The notes under the pieces: model-generated | The model's database searches: none | Seen by the model: only the letters and a program-made list of their open reading frames with translations | Told to the model about the DNA's origin: nothing | NCBI GenBank assembly: GCA_001970855.1 | Contig: LSSN01001985.1 | Location: 1 to 23,295, forward strand | Direction of reading: 5' to 3' | Length of the DNA: 23,295 nucleotides | Source: Smittium culicis | Lineage: Eukaryota; Kickxellomycota; Harpellomycetes; Harpellales; Legeriomycetaceae | In this document: piece by piece, positions 12,701-23,075 of the stretch | Position numbering within the stretch: position 1 is the stretch's first letter | How the letters are laid out: each line of letters opens with the position of its first letter | Made by a program: the position numbers and the translations under genes

Positions 12701-14991
12701 ATCCAGGGCCGAGTTTTCTAAACGCTGGTGTTGGGCGAAAATTGGGTGATATTGGTCACTCATATTCTAGCCCAGCTATAATGAACTCACAGCAAGCTAA
12801 AGATGGGTATTCAAAGGCTAATAACAAGCCAACTCAAAAAACTATGTTCAGAATTTTTGAAAAACCGATTAATATCCTTAACACTGAGCTAGTTCATGGG
12901 AGAAAAATCGAAGATATAGTTGCACCAAATACGGATCCAGAGACCATGAATAATTCAAACTCTGAAGTTCAAGGGAAAGCCGAATCAATTGAAATAGACG
13001 AAACTGCGTCTTCGATTGATTCTACTGATACCAACCGATCTAATGAGCCGCCTGAGCTACCTGGGCTAATCAATATCTCCACCCAAGATAGCGAAGAAGC
13101 TGTAACAAGCTTAAAAAGTACTTACATTAATAACTTATCAATTATAAACAAACTTGTTTCGATAAATAATGGTGACATTTTATTGTTCGAGTGGTGTGAA
13201 GAAGAGTTTTCCGAATTGATTAATGTGACTCAAAAGCTAAGAAATGACTCTGAAGACAGTAGTATCAACTTTGAAACTTCTTTGAATGACTTTTTTGAGT
13301 GGATCTACTTCCCAAAATTTGAAGCGTCTTTAGACCCATCAGATAACGCTTCCAATGAATCTATTAATGTTGAGTCAAAAAATATACTCAATACTGGTAA
13401 ACTTATTTACAAATTACCTTTGGTACCATTAGTTTCGGTCTTGGATTTAGAAAAGTGGAAGTGTATCATAAACTATAGAGATACTACTAATAGCCTTTAT
13501 TCCCAGCCCGATAAATCCAAGCCTGTTACTCTATACGATTGCTTTAATGAATTTGTTACCGAAGAACAGCTTGGCGAGCAAGATTCATGGTACTGTTCTG
13601 AGTGCAAAGAATTTAGGCAAGCTACTAAAAAATTAGATTTATGGCGTTTACCAGAAATTTTGGTAATACATCTAAAAAGATTTGACCACTCAAGACAATG
13701 GAGTAACAAGATCAATACCTTAGTTGACTTTCCGCTTGAGGGCCTTGACCTATCTGAATTCTTTTTAGCACAAAAATCTGAAAACACAGATGGTGGCGAT
13801 GGTACTAGATTAAATCCGCCTATTTATGATCTATACGCAACTTCGAATCATTTTGGCGGCTTAGGAGGAGGTCATTACACTGCATTCGCTCGTCATCCTG
13901 TAAATAACAATTGGTATGACTACAATGACTCTTCTGTTACGCTTATTAATGACCCGTCTTCAGAAGTAGTTAGTAGCTCTGCTTATGTGCTCTTTTATAG
14001 ACTAAGAACCAAATCTTTTAGCAATAATGACAACCCCAGTGACTCAAACTCTTTAAGTCTCTGGTCTGTTTCTAATGATAGCTTTAAAGTGGATGCTCCG
14101 TATTGCTGGCCGTCAGATTCAATGATCAAATTCAATACTCCTGCCACAAACAAAATAGCTAAACTGATTATAGAATCAAAAGATAAGATCATCTCCAACA
14201 AACAAGAGTCATTAACACAGCAACAGTCACTTTCTATAAACAACCAAATTTCTCTCAACAATTTAAGCTCTAGCAATTTTGATAATACCAGTATTTTTAA
14301 TACCGATATTAACGACCGTTCTGGAGAAATTTCTCCTGAATTTTCAAAAAATTCATTCCGCAGTAAAAGTGAATTACTTGGATGGGTTAAAGGAACTGGT
14401 GACCCTGATAGCTTTGAGATCTTTGGTAAAGATACTAATTTCATTGCAAATACTCAAACCGTAAAACCAAGATGTTTGGATCCTGAGTTTAAACTCACTA
14501 ACTCGTCACCTTTAAATGAAAACCCTTGCGTTGGTATCTACCAAAATAGCCAAGTTCATGCAGAAAACTTAAAAAGCAACGACCACTCACCACAAAACGT
14601 TGAACGTGAAGAATATGTAAAGTCTATAATGGATACACTCGAGCAGGCTATACCAATTAAAAGAACCGAGTCAAGCATATCTGTTGACATTGAACTTCAA
14701 TCTTCATATTTGAAACAAAACATCCATTCTCCGATTTCTCCTTTATTTGACGTTGGATCTAGAAATATGTCAAGCGTCTCCAAAAGTGCTGGGGATGATT
14801 ACAATCCATTATTTAGCTACCCAGGTAGTAGCTCACTTCCTAGAACACGTACTCATTTAGACTCTAAGATCTTATCGAGGTCAGTTTCTAGAACTCAAAG
14901 CTCCTTATACCTTGAAGCAGCGACTTTTATTCTAACATCCGAAAATTCAAAATCTAAAATCGCTGATCGGGAAACCGGTGAAAATAAATAA
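9745..14991 (+). CDS. UBP12: Ubiquitin carboxyl-terminal hydrolase, DUSP-USP type (USP4/11/15-Ubp12 family)
   Basis: This cysteine protease should remove ubiquitin from proteins. The model is join(9745..9814, 9985..10453, 10527..11985, 12073..14991), 1638 aa; ATG 9745 has A at -3. The 73- and 87-bp introns are framed by homology: the DUSP domain continues across the second junction (WEILIEK|FGLEGP), and the Ubl insert spans the third (YRPTK|MNLTVHK). Domains: DUSP about 85-190; Ser/Asn/acidic linker; Cys box GLVNLGNTCFM with C473; zinc-ribbon CPVC 623-626; Ubl about 650-715; long disordered insert; second zinc pair CSEC 1174-1177; LVIHLKRFDHS; His box GGGHYTAF with H1267; WYDYND, where N1284 stands at the usual Asp position; AYVLFYRLR. 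A Ser-rich tail of about 330 aa follows. It is longer than yeast Ubp12 or human USP15. An alternative acceptor at 9870 would add 38 in-frame codons. AATAAA follows the stop at 14995. Confidence 0.93.
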
Positions 14992-15392
14992 TCTGAATAA
15001 ATTGATTGATACCCTTTTTTTAATTTTTTCCACACCTTTTTTAGCGTCTATAAAGCGCTTTAAATTTATCTTGATCAGAATAAAATGCTAATACAAGATA
15101 GATAAACAAAAATTTAAACAATAGTTCAATTTACCAAAAGTAATTAATTTTGGAAATAGATTCCTTATAAAATAGTAATTCTTTATAAAACAGCAAGTTT
15201 TTTTTTTTTAGAACTCATTCTCATTATTCTCTAATTCCTCTTCAACATCTCATAGCTCACTCCTTTCCCTTTATTTTAAACCCATATCGCTTCTATAAGA
15301 CTCATCTAAAGAATATTTTTAACTATAAGAGTAAACAGAAAATTTTCAATGGTGTTGTTTTTAGTTACGCAATTGATTTATTTATTTGTTAC

Positions 15393-15589
15393 TTAACCCT
15401 TTCCCGTCCAACACTCTTTAAAAAAATCGATTTTATGATTCGTTTGTGATTTAATATCAGGTTTATTATTTGTCGATATTTTAAAATATACCAATATTTC
15501 TTAAAGCCTCGGAATTAAAGTAATTTAATTGAAATCTTTTGGCTATGTCTGGCGGGTCAAAAATAGTCTACCGTCCGGGAAAGGGTTAA
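15393..15589. mobile_element. piggyBac-like non-autonomous element (MITE)
   Basis: The 197-bp segment is bounded by TTAA at both ends. It has a perfect 14-bp terminal inverted repeat counting the TTAA: TTAACCCTTTCCCG at 15393-15406 and its complement at 15576-15589. TTAA targets followed by CCCTTT are typical of piggyBac-superfamily ends. The interior is AT-rich and non-coding, so it would depend on a transposase elsewhere. The superfamily call rests only on the ends and the TTAA. Confidence 0.7.
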
Positions 15590-15674
15590 ATCTTTTTGTT
15601 TTCTATATTCAGATAAACCTCTGAGTAAGCAACAGGTATTTTTGCCCTATTTTGGTCCAAATACTCTCTCAGAT

Positions 15675-15939
15675 GGGAGATTCTGAACGAAGAGAGCACT
15701 TTGTTGCAGTTTAATGTTATTGGCCTGTATATGCGCTTATTATAAGTATTATTGGCGGAGCAAAAAAGGCATTTTGATTTTTCCATTTATTCGTTTCAAT
15801 ATAAAATTTTTATTTGCTAAAAAGGTAAATTATTCTACTCATTGGCCGTTTATTTTTTATGCGATTTTATATACTGAAACTCTTTTCACTATAAAATGAC
15901 CTCTTCATAAAGAAATGCCCAGATAGCAATTTGCCATTT
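15675..15939 (+). repeat. Dispersed ~260-bp repeat, copy A (tandem with B)
   Basis: The unit opens with GGGAGATTCTGAACGAAGAG and closes with a CTCTTCATAAAGAA motif. Shared blocks with copy B include AGAGAGCACTTTG, GCAGTTTAAT, TTATTTGCTAAAAAG and CTTCATAAAGAA in the same order. Start-to-start distance to copy B is 265 bp. It is non-coding. Confidence 0.75.
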
Positions 15940-16190
15940 GGGAGATTCTGGGCGAAGAGAGCACTTTGTCGCAGTTTAATTTTATTGGCTTGATCATTCT
16001 TAAATATTAAACATTATTCGGTGACACTCTCTGATTTTTCCATTAGTTTGAGTGATTTATAAAGTATTATTTGCTAAAAAGATATTGATTTTATTTACTG
16101 GATAATAATTAAATATGAAATTCCACACACTTTAACACATTACAGTATAAAACGACTCCTTCATAAAGAATCTACCATTTTAGAGGTTTT
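15940..16190 (+). repeat. Dispersed ~260-bp repeat, copy B
   Basis: This is the second tandem unit, beginning GGGAGATTCTGGGCGAAGAG and ending around CCTTCATAAAGAATCTACC. It is diverged from copy A by substitutions and small indels, which suggests an old duplication. Its right end overlaps the left end of the TA-bounded element at 16143-16614. Confidence 0.75.
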
Positions 16191-16614
16191 TTAACCATAA
16201 AAATAGCAAGCAAGGAACCAGTTACTAATTAACAATAAAAATGAGCTAAAATCTAGAAATCTAAATATATTAATTTAATTGGCTTATTTTTTTTAATAAG
16301 AAGTATAACTTTATTCGAAAAGTTAGATGCTTTAGTTTCAATTTTAGAAATTGCATTTTGGATCATTTTACAGTCATTAAAAAGTAACTGCGAATTGCCT
16401 TCTCAGAGTGAAATTGATAATAGGCCAGATTATTTGCAATAAAAATAGCCAATTGACGAATAAAATTTACAAAGACTTCCTAATTTTATAAAATTAGCCT
16501 ATAAAATCGCTACAATAAAAATGGGGTATACTTCAAACAACAAATCAAAATTTCTTCGATTTAAAATTCATTAAGTTGCCTCCTTAGAGGGTTGCCATAT
16601 TAGAGGTTATACTG
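16143..16614. mobile_element. Possible pogo/Tc1-mariner-like non-autonomous element
   Basis: The segment begins TA|CAGTATAA and ends TTATACTG|TA, giving an 8-bp terminal inverted repeat and flanking TA dinucleotides. TA target sites and CAGT ends are usual for Tc1/mariner/pogo elements. Inside the right end lies a gene-like GC-richer stretch (GTTGCCTCCTTAGAGGG). The two ends do not match beyond 8 bp, and the left end coincides with the tail of repeat copy B, so the boundaries may be coincidental. Confidence 0.4.
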
Positions 16615-16734
16615 TATTTAATCCACTATCCAAAAAAAAGGTTTTAAGCAGAGAGCTCCATTAAATTAAATTTATTTTTTGGTCTTAGTTTCTTTCTAGC
16701 TTTTAAAAGACAAAATTAGGAATTAATCGCACAG

Positions 16735-19037
16735 ATGGTTTATAAAAAAATCATTGTTACCGATTCTGAGAGTAATTCCACTTTAAAAAAGTTTGTATTC
16801 AAGAATCTTCGCGATATTCTCCCTTCAAGAAGTGATCTGTCTGATGCTTTAAAAAGTAAAATCATACTTATAAATGGAAAAATTTGCAATGATAATCAAA
16901 TCCTCAATGCTGGCGATGAAGTGACTTGTAAATTTAGAAAAGCAGATTATATTAAGAAAAAACTCCTAAATCTAGGCGTAAAACTTGTCTATCAAAGCCC
17001 CTTTTTCTGCGATTCAAAAAATGCCGCTGTTAGTGAAGAAAAATCAATAAAATATTTGAATCAGATAATAGTATTGTATAAGCCTGCAGGTGTTGCAATA
17101 CCTGATATTCAAAAGTATGCTTACTCCTTTTCCGATTTTATTGATTGTGATAACGAAAACGAAAATGTTGATCTGGAAAAAAAAGATTTAGATTACGATT
17201 TAGATTTCTCCAATTCTGATTATATAGACCCTAAAAGTGATTTGGGATTGCAAGATTTTATTAAAAATTCTTTGATTACTAGAGCTGCCCATGCTGCAAA
17301 AGGGTTCGTAGTAGTTAACCAAATGGAAAAAGCTTCTTGTGGATTAGTAATAAATTATACAAATTTTACCACTTTAACACATTTATTAATTTCTACCCTT
17401 TTATTTATAAATTTACCAGGTACTAATCGCCTGTGGTGATAAATTTATTTCCTTTATAGACTCAATGTTGAAAAACGGAAATTTAATTTTTGATTACCAA
17501 TGCATTTGCCACGGCGATTTAGACAAGCTATTAAAAAATAGCGGCGATATAATCGATTCTTCAGACGAGAATTCTAAAGAAATTTCATTTGTAACTCGAG
17601 CTCCTGAAAAAAGGTCTTTTTTTAATCTTTCACCCCAAATGAAATAATTTATGTTTACTATTTTACCTGACTTTCATACTTTATTTTTTTTATTTAATGC
17701 AGAGCTGATTTTAACAACTGGGAAATGAGAGCAGGATTAGAAAATGATAGTTACAAAAACTTGCGCTTTAATAAAATTGATGTTACCCCAAGTCTGCAAT
17801 CTGGGAAAATCAGCAACGTAAGCATTTCTGTAAGAAAATGCTTCGCTGGAGGTTTAATAATTCGAAAATATTTGTCTGAAATCGGATACCCTATAGTCGG
17901 AAATAGCAAACATGTTAAAAAGCTCAAAAACAGTTCAGATAAAGGACTATTTTTAACCCTCCACCGTATTCGGTTTTTAGAATCATTTTCTCCAAAATTA
18001 TTTGACCTTGAATTTAACTGCGATATTCCCCCAAAATTCATCAGCACACTTGAAAGAGAAGAAAATTTTTACAATAAAAAATTGGAGAGATCAAGAATCG
18101 AATTTGAATCTTCTTTAAAAGATAGAGATGTTACAAATGAGGATAAGTTAATTGACTTCAATCCCTCGCACAACAAGCCATTAGCATACATAACTAATCA
18201 CAAGGTTTGTGTTTTAGCAAGATTTATAACTCTCTTTAATTGGCTCTTATTATCTTACTAATTTCTTTTACTTTGATTCTTATGTTATTAATGGGCTCTC
18301 CCTAGGAGTTCTGTGGATATATGTTTTATGTAACTGAAGAAACTTTAATTCCAAGAATAAGTACAGAGATATTGGTCAAAGCTTCGAATGAAGTTTTAGC
18401 ATCACTTTCGCAAACCCACATCAAAAATTCTAACCTGTTTAAGAATAAAAATTTGACTGCTTCTAGTATGAAAGTACTGGATTTAGGAACAGGTACAGGA
18501 TGTGTTTTGCAATCAATAGTGATGAAAAACCGAAATTCTTTTGATATTTTTGGCGCTGGTATTGATATAAGTACCGATGCACTACATGTGGCTAAAAAAA
18601 ATGCCAAAGAGTTTGGACTTGAAACAAAAACTTTCTATATTAGAGACGAGTTTTCTAGCTTTGGAAATAATGAAGAGCTACTCGATTTAGGACCATTTGA
18701 TTTAGTTGTTTGTAACCCGCCATACATTTCTCTTGATAAAAAGAAAAAGCTAAATTTTTCCACGAGAGAGTATGAGCCTGATGTGGCGTTATATGCAAAT
18801 AATAACGGATATGAATTTTATGAACAAATATACAATAGCATTGAAAATTTGTATCTAGAACAGAGCTCTAAAAAATTTTTGGCAGAAAATTTTGCTCTAA
18901 TCTTTGAGGTTGGAAAGGGGATGGTTGATGATGTAATTAGTCTGTTTAAAGGCTATCAGGTTATAGGTAAATGGACTGATGATCAAAAGAATATTAGATG
19001 CGTCGGATTTTCAAAAAACATCAAGTCATTGGTATAG
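16735..19037 (+). CDS. Fusion: degenerate S4/RluA-type pseudouridine-synthase domain + HemK/PrmC (Mtq1-type) glutamine methyltransferase
   Basis: The model is join(16735..17346, 17420..17613, 17703..18204, 18306..19037), 679 aa. Residues about 10-75 resemble an S4 RNA-binding domain (LINGKI...AGDEV). Residues 112-380 follow RluA-type synthases: VLYKPAG, GLVLIACGDK, IGYPIVGN, LTLHRIRF, IPPKF. However, the catalytic HRLD motif reads NQME (195-198), and GRTHQIR reads AGGLIIR, so this half is probably inactive. From 427 it is PrmC-like: KPLAYITNHK|EFCGY across the last intron, TLIPR, SAM-binding DLGTGTG (495-501), catalytic NPPY (573-576), then YEPDVALYA and GYEFYEQI. PrmC enzymes methylate the GGQ glutamine of release factors; that target is inferred. 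Exon 3 carries both domains without a stop, which supports a true fusion. The intron 2 donor (GTCTTT, 17614) is weak. No mitochondrial leader is obvious. Confidence 0.85.
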
Positions 19038-19947
19038 GCTAAAATTCTTTTATCAAAAGGTTTCAGTTTAAAAAATACTGAATATTATTTTATTATTGGC
19101 ACGTGCAATATCTATAATAAATTCATAAGAAATAATAATCATTTTTGTATTGAATTTTATTTTTTTTAGCCCAGTTTTTTTAATGCAACTTAATAGGACG
19201 TTTCTTTTATTTACATTTTATAATTAGCATATTTATTATAATAAATTAATAAATTTCAGTCATATATAAATATATACACGGGGGATTCTGAGCGATGAGT
19301 GCGCCTTGTTACAGCTTAATGATATTTACCAAAGATTCTAAATATATTCAAATCGTTGGCTGAAGTGAAAAGGCATTTCATTTTTATATTTATCCATTTT
19401 GTTTTGATATTTCTATTTCCTAATAAATAGATATAGTTTTTTTTTATTAGGTAATAATTGGGTAAGTTATTTTATACAATGTAAAACAAAATACTATCAA
19501 GCGCCTCTTTCATAAAGAGTCTCATATTTAGTTTTATTTCTTAAATCTTATTTGCTGAGCTTAACGAAAAAACACATTTTCGATACTATTTCATCTCAAT
19601 GTAATAACCTTATTATAGCCACTGTTGTGTAACATCTGTTTAGATTTTACTCTTCAAATAAAGTTCACAACTATAAAATTTTTCATAAATTTAGATGTAT
19701 TATCTTTTTTATATTAGTTCACTATATAGATGTTAATGCTTTATTGATGATAAATATGAAGACTATTAAAGTAATTGAAGAATATAAATATTTTTTCCTG
19801 ATATAAAATAACTGTGTGATTAAAAAAATTTTTTTTTGACGTGTAAAATAGCACATTCTAAAATGCGAAATAAATGGTTATCTCTTTTTTTTGATGAAAA
19901 AAAATAACGTGCTAAAGCTCATCCAGGAATAGTAAAAAAAAAATTTT
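19038..19947. other. Convergent intergenic region with one repeat copy
   Basis: This separates the 3' ends of the fusion gene (+) and the AGGF1-like gene (-). Apart from repeat copy C at 19281-19531 it is AT-rich DNA without a supported gene or clear terminator. Poly(A)-like AATAAA variants occur, but in this composition they are not informative. Confidence 0.6.
19281..19531 (+). repeat. Dispersed ~260-bp repeat, copy C
   Basis: It shares the order of blocks seen in copies A and B: GGGGATTCTGAGCGATGAG at the start, a C(A/T)GCTTAAT-like block, TTTATCCATTT, and CTCTTTCATAAAGAGTCTC at the end. It lies in the same orientation more than 3 kb downstream, so the family is dispersed rather than only a local tandem duplication. 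It is more diverged than A and B are from each other. Confidence 0.6.
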
Positions 19948-22089
19948 TTATTTTTTTGGGCTGTTTTGAAAGAATCTTTGGCGAGTGATTAAAGACTCTT
20001 CATTTATGCGAGCTTTTTTTCTAGCTAAATTTTGGTCTACAGATATATCAAAAATCTTGCCAGATCCTAAGCCACCTCTAGCATGATTATATGAAACTGG
20101 TATGGGAGCAGTAGTGCCATTTTGAGAACTTCCGAGACCAGTACCCTTTTTCCAGCCCATACTTGTAAGAAGTTTATATCCTTTGTTATCTGTGCTTAGG
20201 TGTGACTGCGTTGTATTTTGATGTAAATGGTTTTGATCGTTTTCTGTAAAGCTTCCAGATAAAGAATTAGAGTTTGAGATAGGAAAATTATAGTCATAAA
20301 CGCTTGGTGCGGAAGTGTGAACTCTTCTAACATGAGCTCGATCAATGTAGGAACTAGAGTTATTATTTGCTAGTTGATTTCCTTTATTACAAACTGAGTT
20401 TGATTTATACTTGTTTTTAAGTCTATGTAGTTCTTCTCTTCGGATTGATTCTGGGGATAAGGCGTAGCTTTTTGATTTATTAGTTGAATCTACACATGTA
20501 ATATTGCTTTGAAATATTATAGGCTCGCTAGAAATTATTTGAGGTTTTTCGGAAGAGTCAGAGTTTTTTGAAAGTGAGCAATTAGAACAAGGTAAGCCGG
20601 AATGAATATGGACTTTAAATGCAGAACTTCCTATCGTTATGATATCCATATGAAGTAAACTCGAGGGTTTACTAGACTCCTTTGAATTTGATAGTCTATA
20701 CTCGTTTAAATAGGTACCTAAAGTTGAACCGCAGTCAACAATGTAAAATCCAGTAGGTATTTCGTCATCTAATATAAAGTAATATGGATTGTTAAATTAT
20801 AACAGCTAGAAGTGGGAATATAAATGGTGTCTGGGTGGTTTAGATTTTGATTTAAGGACCTATAAAATTCGTAGAATTTTCATTTGAATCGCTAATTTCT
20901 CCATCTTCAAGTGAAGAGCAATATCCATTTTTCTTTTTTGACAGGTAGTTCTCATCATTATCGCTTTCGATCTCTTTTGTCTCTTTTGTCTCTTTTGTCT
21001 TTTTTGACATTTTTAGTGAGCTATTAGGAGTAAAATTTTGCATCGAAATAATTTTATTTTGATCAATGAAAGAGTGTTTTTGAGCTGGCTCTGGATCAAC
21101 TTCTAGAATTAAAACCCATAAATTTTGTTAAATGATAGACAGTAAAATAAAAAGATTTAACCGAAAAGCTAAAAGATTTTAAAATTATTAATCTTTGGAA
21201 AAAAAGATAAGGGTTAAAGTATGAGAATTGTTATAAAACACTAAGCTAAGATTTTAACTTAATGTTATAATAAGAGCGATCGAATTGGCATATTAAACAA
21301 TCTAGTACTGACTAAAACCAAATTTTCTGATACTTGAAGTATCGATTATAATATACCTTTGGAATTTGAAGGCTGATCAAAATCAACATATTTAAAGGAT
21401 TGGATGGAGTTTTCTAGAATGTTGTTATTAGATAAATTAGACTTGTCATGCTCTTCATAATTTGAAATACATTGGTACTCAACTTCACTGGAAAATTTTT
21501 TCACTTTAGCTTTTGGGGCTTTATTATTTTTTCTCTCTTTAAAAAATATTTGAGCATGGACCTTTGAAGTATTAATATCATTAACTCGAAGATAATTAGC
21601 TAAAGAAGTGTTTTTTTCTCTTCCTATGTAAAGCTCTTTATTTGCGACATCAATGACGTGCCCCTTTTCTAATACGTCTGAGTTGATAACAACCAGTCTC
21701 AAAAAATAATCTTCATTAGAATTGCTTTCTGGAACTTTTAAACTATGTAACTCATTTTTACTTTCTTGAATCGGAATGTACGTTTGTGATAATTCATCAA
21801 AGTAGGAGAAATATTTGTCGACTGAATCGTACCATATCCCAGTTTCATGGTTATAATAGTACTGTGGATCAGCAGACTGGTAGAAGTTAGCAGGTATTTG
21901 ATCGTCAATAGAATAAAGAGGATTTATATGATCATGAGTGATTCCTTCCAAAGAGTAATCGTGGATAGTTAAGATCGAATCGTTGGACAGATTTGACAAA
22001 TTAGATATTTCAGCTTTTAGTTGATCAAGCTTCGTCTGTATATTAGAATCTTCATTATTTTGAAATGAATTAAAGCTTGGAAATGACAT
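19948..22089 (-). CDS. AGGF1: AGGF1-like protein (OCRE, FHA and G-patch domains)
   Basis: The minus-strand model is 22089..21357, 21102..20860, 20768..19948; 598 aa. OCRE repeat at about 75-107 (YYYNHETGIWYD...YFDELSQTYIPI). The FHA domain starts at about 129 (LYIGREKN, SKVHAQIFF) and resumes at about 328 (FYIVDCGSTLGTYLN, IITIGSSAFKVHIH), followed by CSNC as in animal AGGF1. Between the halves lies a charged, Ser/Asn-rich insert of about 140 aa that includes a KETKETKE repeat. The G-patch is at 520-561 (LLTSMGWKKGTGLG, ARGGLGSG), followed by a basic tail (LARKKAR). OCRE and G-patch modules occur in splicing proteins, so a nuclear RNA-processing role is inferred. A short coiled coil is possible at 16-37. 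Intron 1 is long (254 bp) and intron 2 has a weak GTCCTT donor. Both are fixed by frame and FHA continuity. Convergent with the fusion gene. Confidence 0.87.
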
Positions 22090-22840
22090 TCGTTAATATG
22101 GATATTAATTATTGAAAATGAAAAGCTTAAATTGATATTTTTTTTAAAATAGATTTTCTATTAAATTGTTGATTTTGGGTACCACTATATAAAATAGGCG
22201 TTTAAGCGTATACAAATAGAATGCTACTAATTTTTTTGTGGTTTGTTGTTAAATGTATTTACTAAGTTTTATAGCCAAAAAATAGATTTTGGGATTAATG
22301 AAAAAGTAATCAAAACGAAACTGTATATGAATTGAATAATAAATTTTCGTAATTGGGAATAGCCTTAAAATATGGGATATTTTGAATACATTAAAGGTGT
22401 TTTTAAATCATGCAATTCACGCTTTGCAGTACTAAAAACTTAATTTAACTTGTAAATACTGAAATATATTGGCATACTCAATTAAAATAATAAAGAAAAT
22501 GACCCAATAGAATTCGTTCTTAATTATAGTATAATAATTAACTAGTAATTAAGCCTTACCAGGCTCAACGCTCTAAAACTTAATATAAAGCTATAATTGG
22601 ATATTCATAATATAATTTAACAGTTATTGGATTTATATATATAAATATCCAATTACTCATTAGATTTTTATACAAATTTAAGATATTGTCATTTAGTTGG
22701 GTAAATTTGGTAGCTCAAAAAAAGCCAACCATCCCTGAAATGGTCAATTAAGTTATAACACCTAAATAACCAATAGATTTTTAATATATATTTCTGATAT
22801 TGGAACTGCATTAAGTACGATTCCAATAGCTCTAACAATA
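22090..22840. other. AT-rich upstream region of the AGGF1-like gene
   Basis: This should contain the promoter and 5' UTR of the minus-strand gene starting at 22089. No gene, tRNA or clear promoter motif is seen. TATA-like strings are present but expected by chance at this composition. Confidence 0.5.
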
Positions 22841-22913
22841 AATGTAAGAATTAATCGAGCTCTTTAGAGCGAAGATTAATTCATATTATACGAGGAGAGG
22901 AGACATATTAAGT
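22841..22913. repeat. Left arm of a perfect 73-bp inverted repeat (truncated MITE copy)
   Basis: These 73 bases are the exact reverse complement of 23076-23148, with a 162-base loop between. The arm corresponds to the 100-bp element at 23076-23175 in reverse orientation, with 27 bp missing from one end. Within the arm, GAATTAATC (22848-22856) pairs with GATTAATTC (22874-22882), and GCTCT with AGAGC, so each arm is itself a hairpin. Confidence 0.95.
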
Positions 22914-23075
22914 GTTATCATCTTATTGGATAAAACTAAACCGAAAATCTAAAGCCAATAAAAATAAGTGAATAAAATGAACTAAAAAAATTTTTTATGG
23001 TATAGACTGTGAAGTACACGTTAGTGATATCCTTATCATCTTTCGGCAAAGGTAAAATGGGTACGGGTGGGCGGG

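Larger units (their letters stand above)
14992..16734. other. Intergenic region rich in transposon-derived repeats
   Basis: No gene is supported between the USP gene and the next + strand gene. The region holds a TTAA-bounded MITE-like element (15393-15589), two tandem ~260-bp repeat units (15675-16190) and a TA-bounded element (16143-16614). The last ends about 118 bp before the next start codon, so the promoter of that gene must lie within or beside repeat-derived sequence. Small open frames near 15586-15899 fall inside repeats and look accidental. Confidence 0.6.

Noticed and set aside
13995..14444. 149-codon open frame on the minus strand inside the USP gene
   Set aside because: It is antisense to the Ser/Asn-rich tail of the USP, has no recognisable motif, and is explained by codon bias of the sense strand.
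17751..18047. 98-codon minus-strand open frame
   Set aside because: It is antisense to the RluA-like exon of the fusion gene; no motif supports it.
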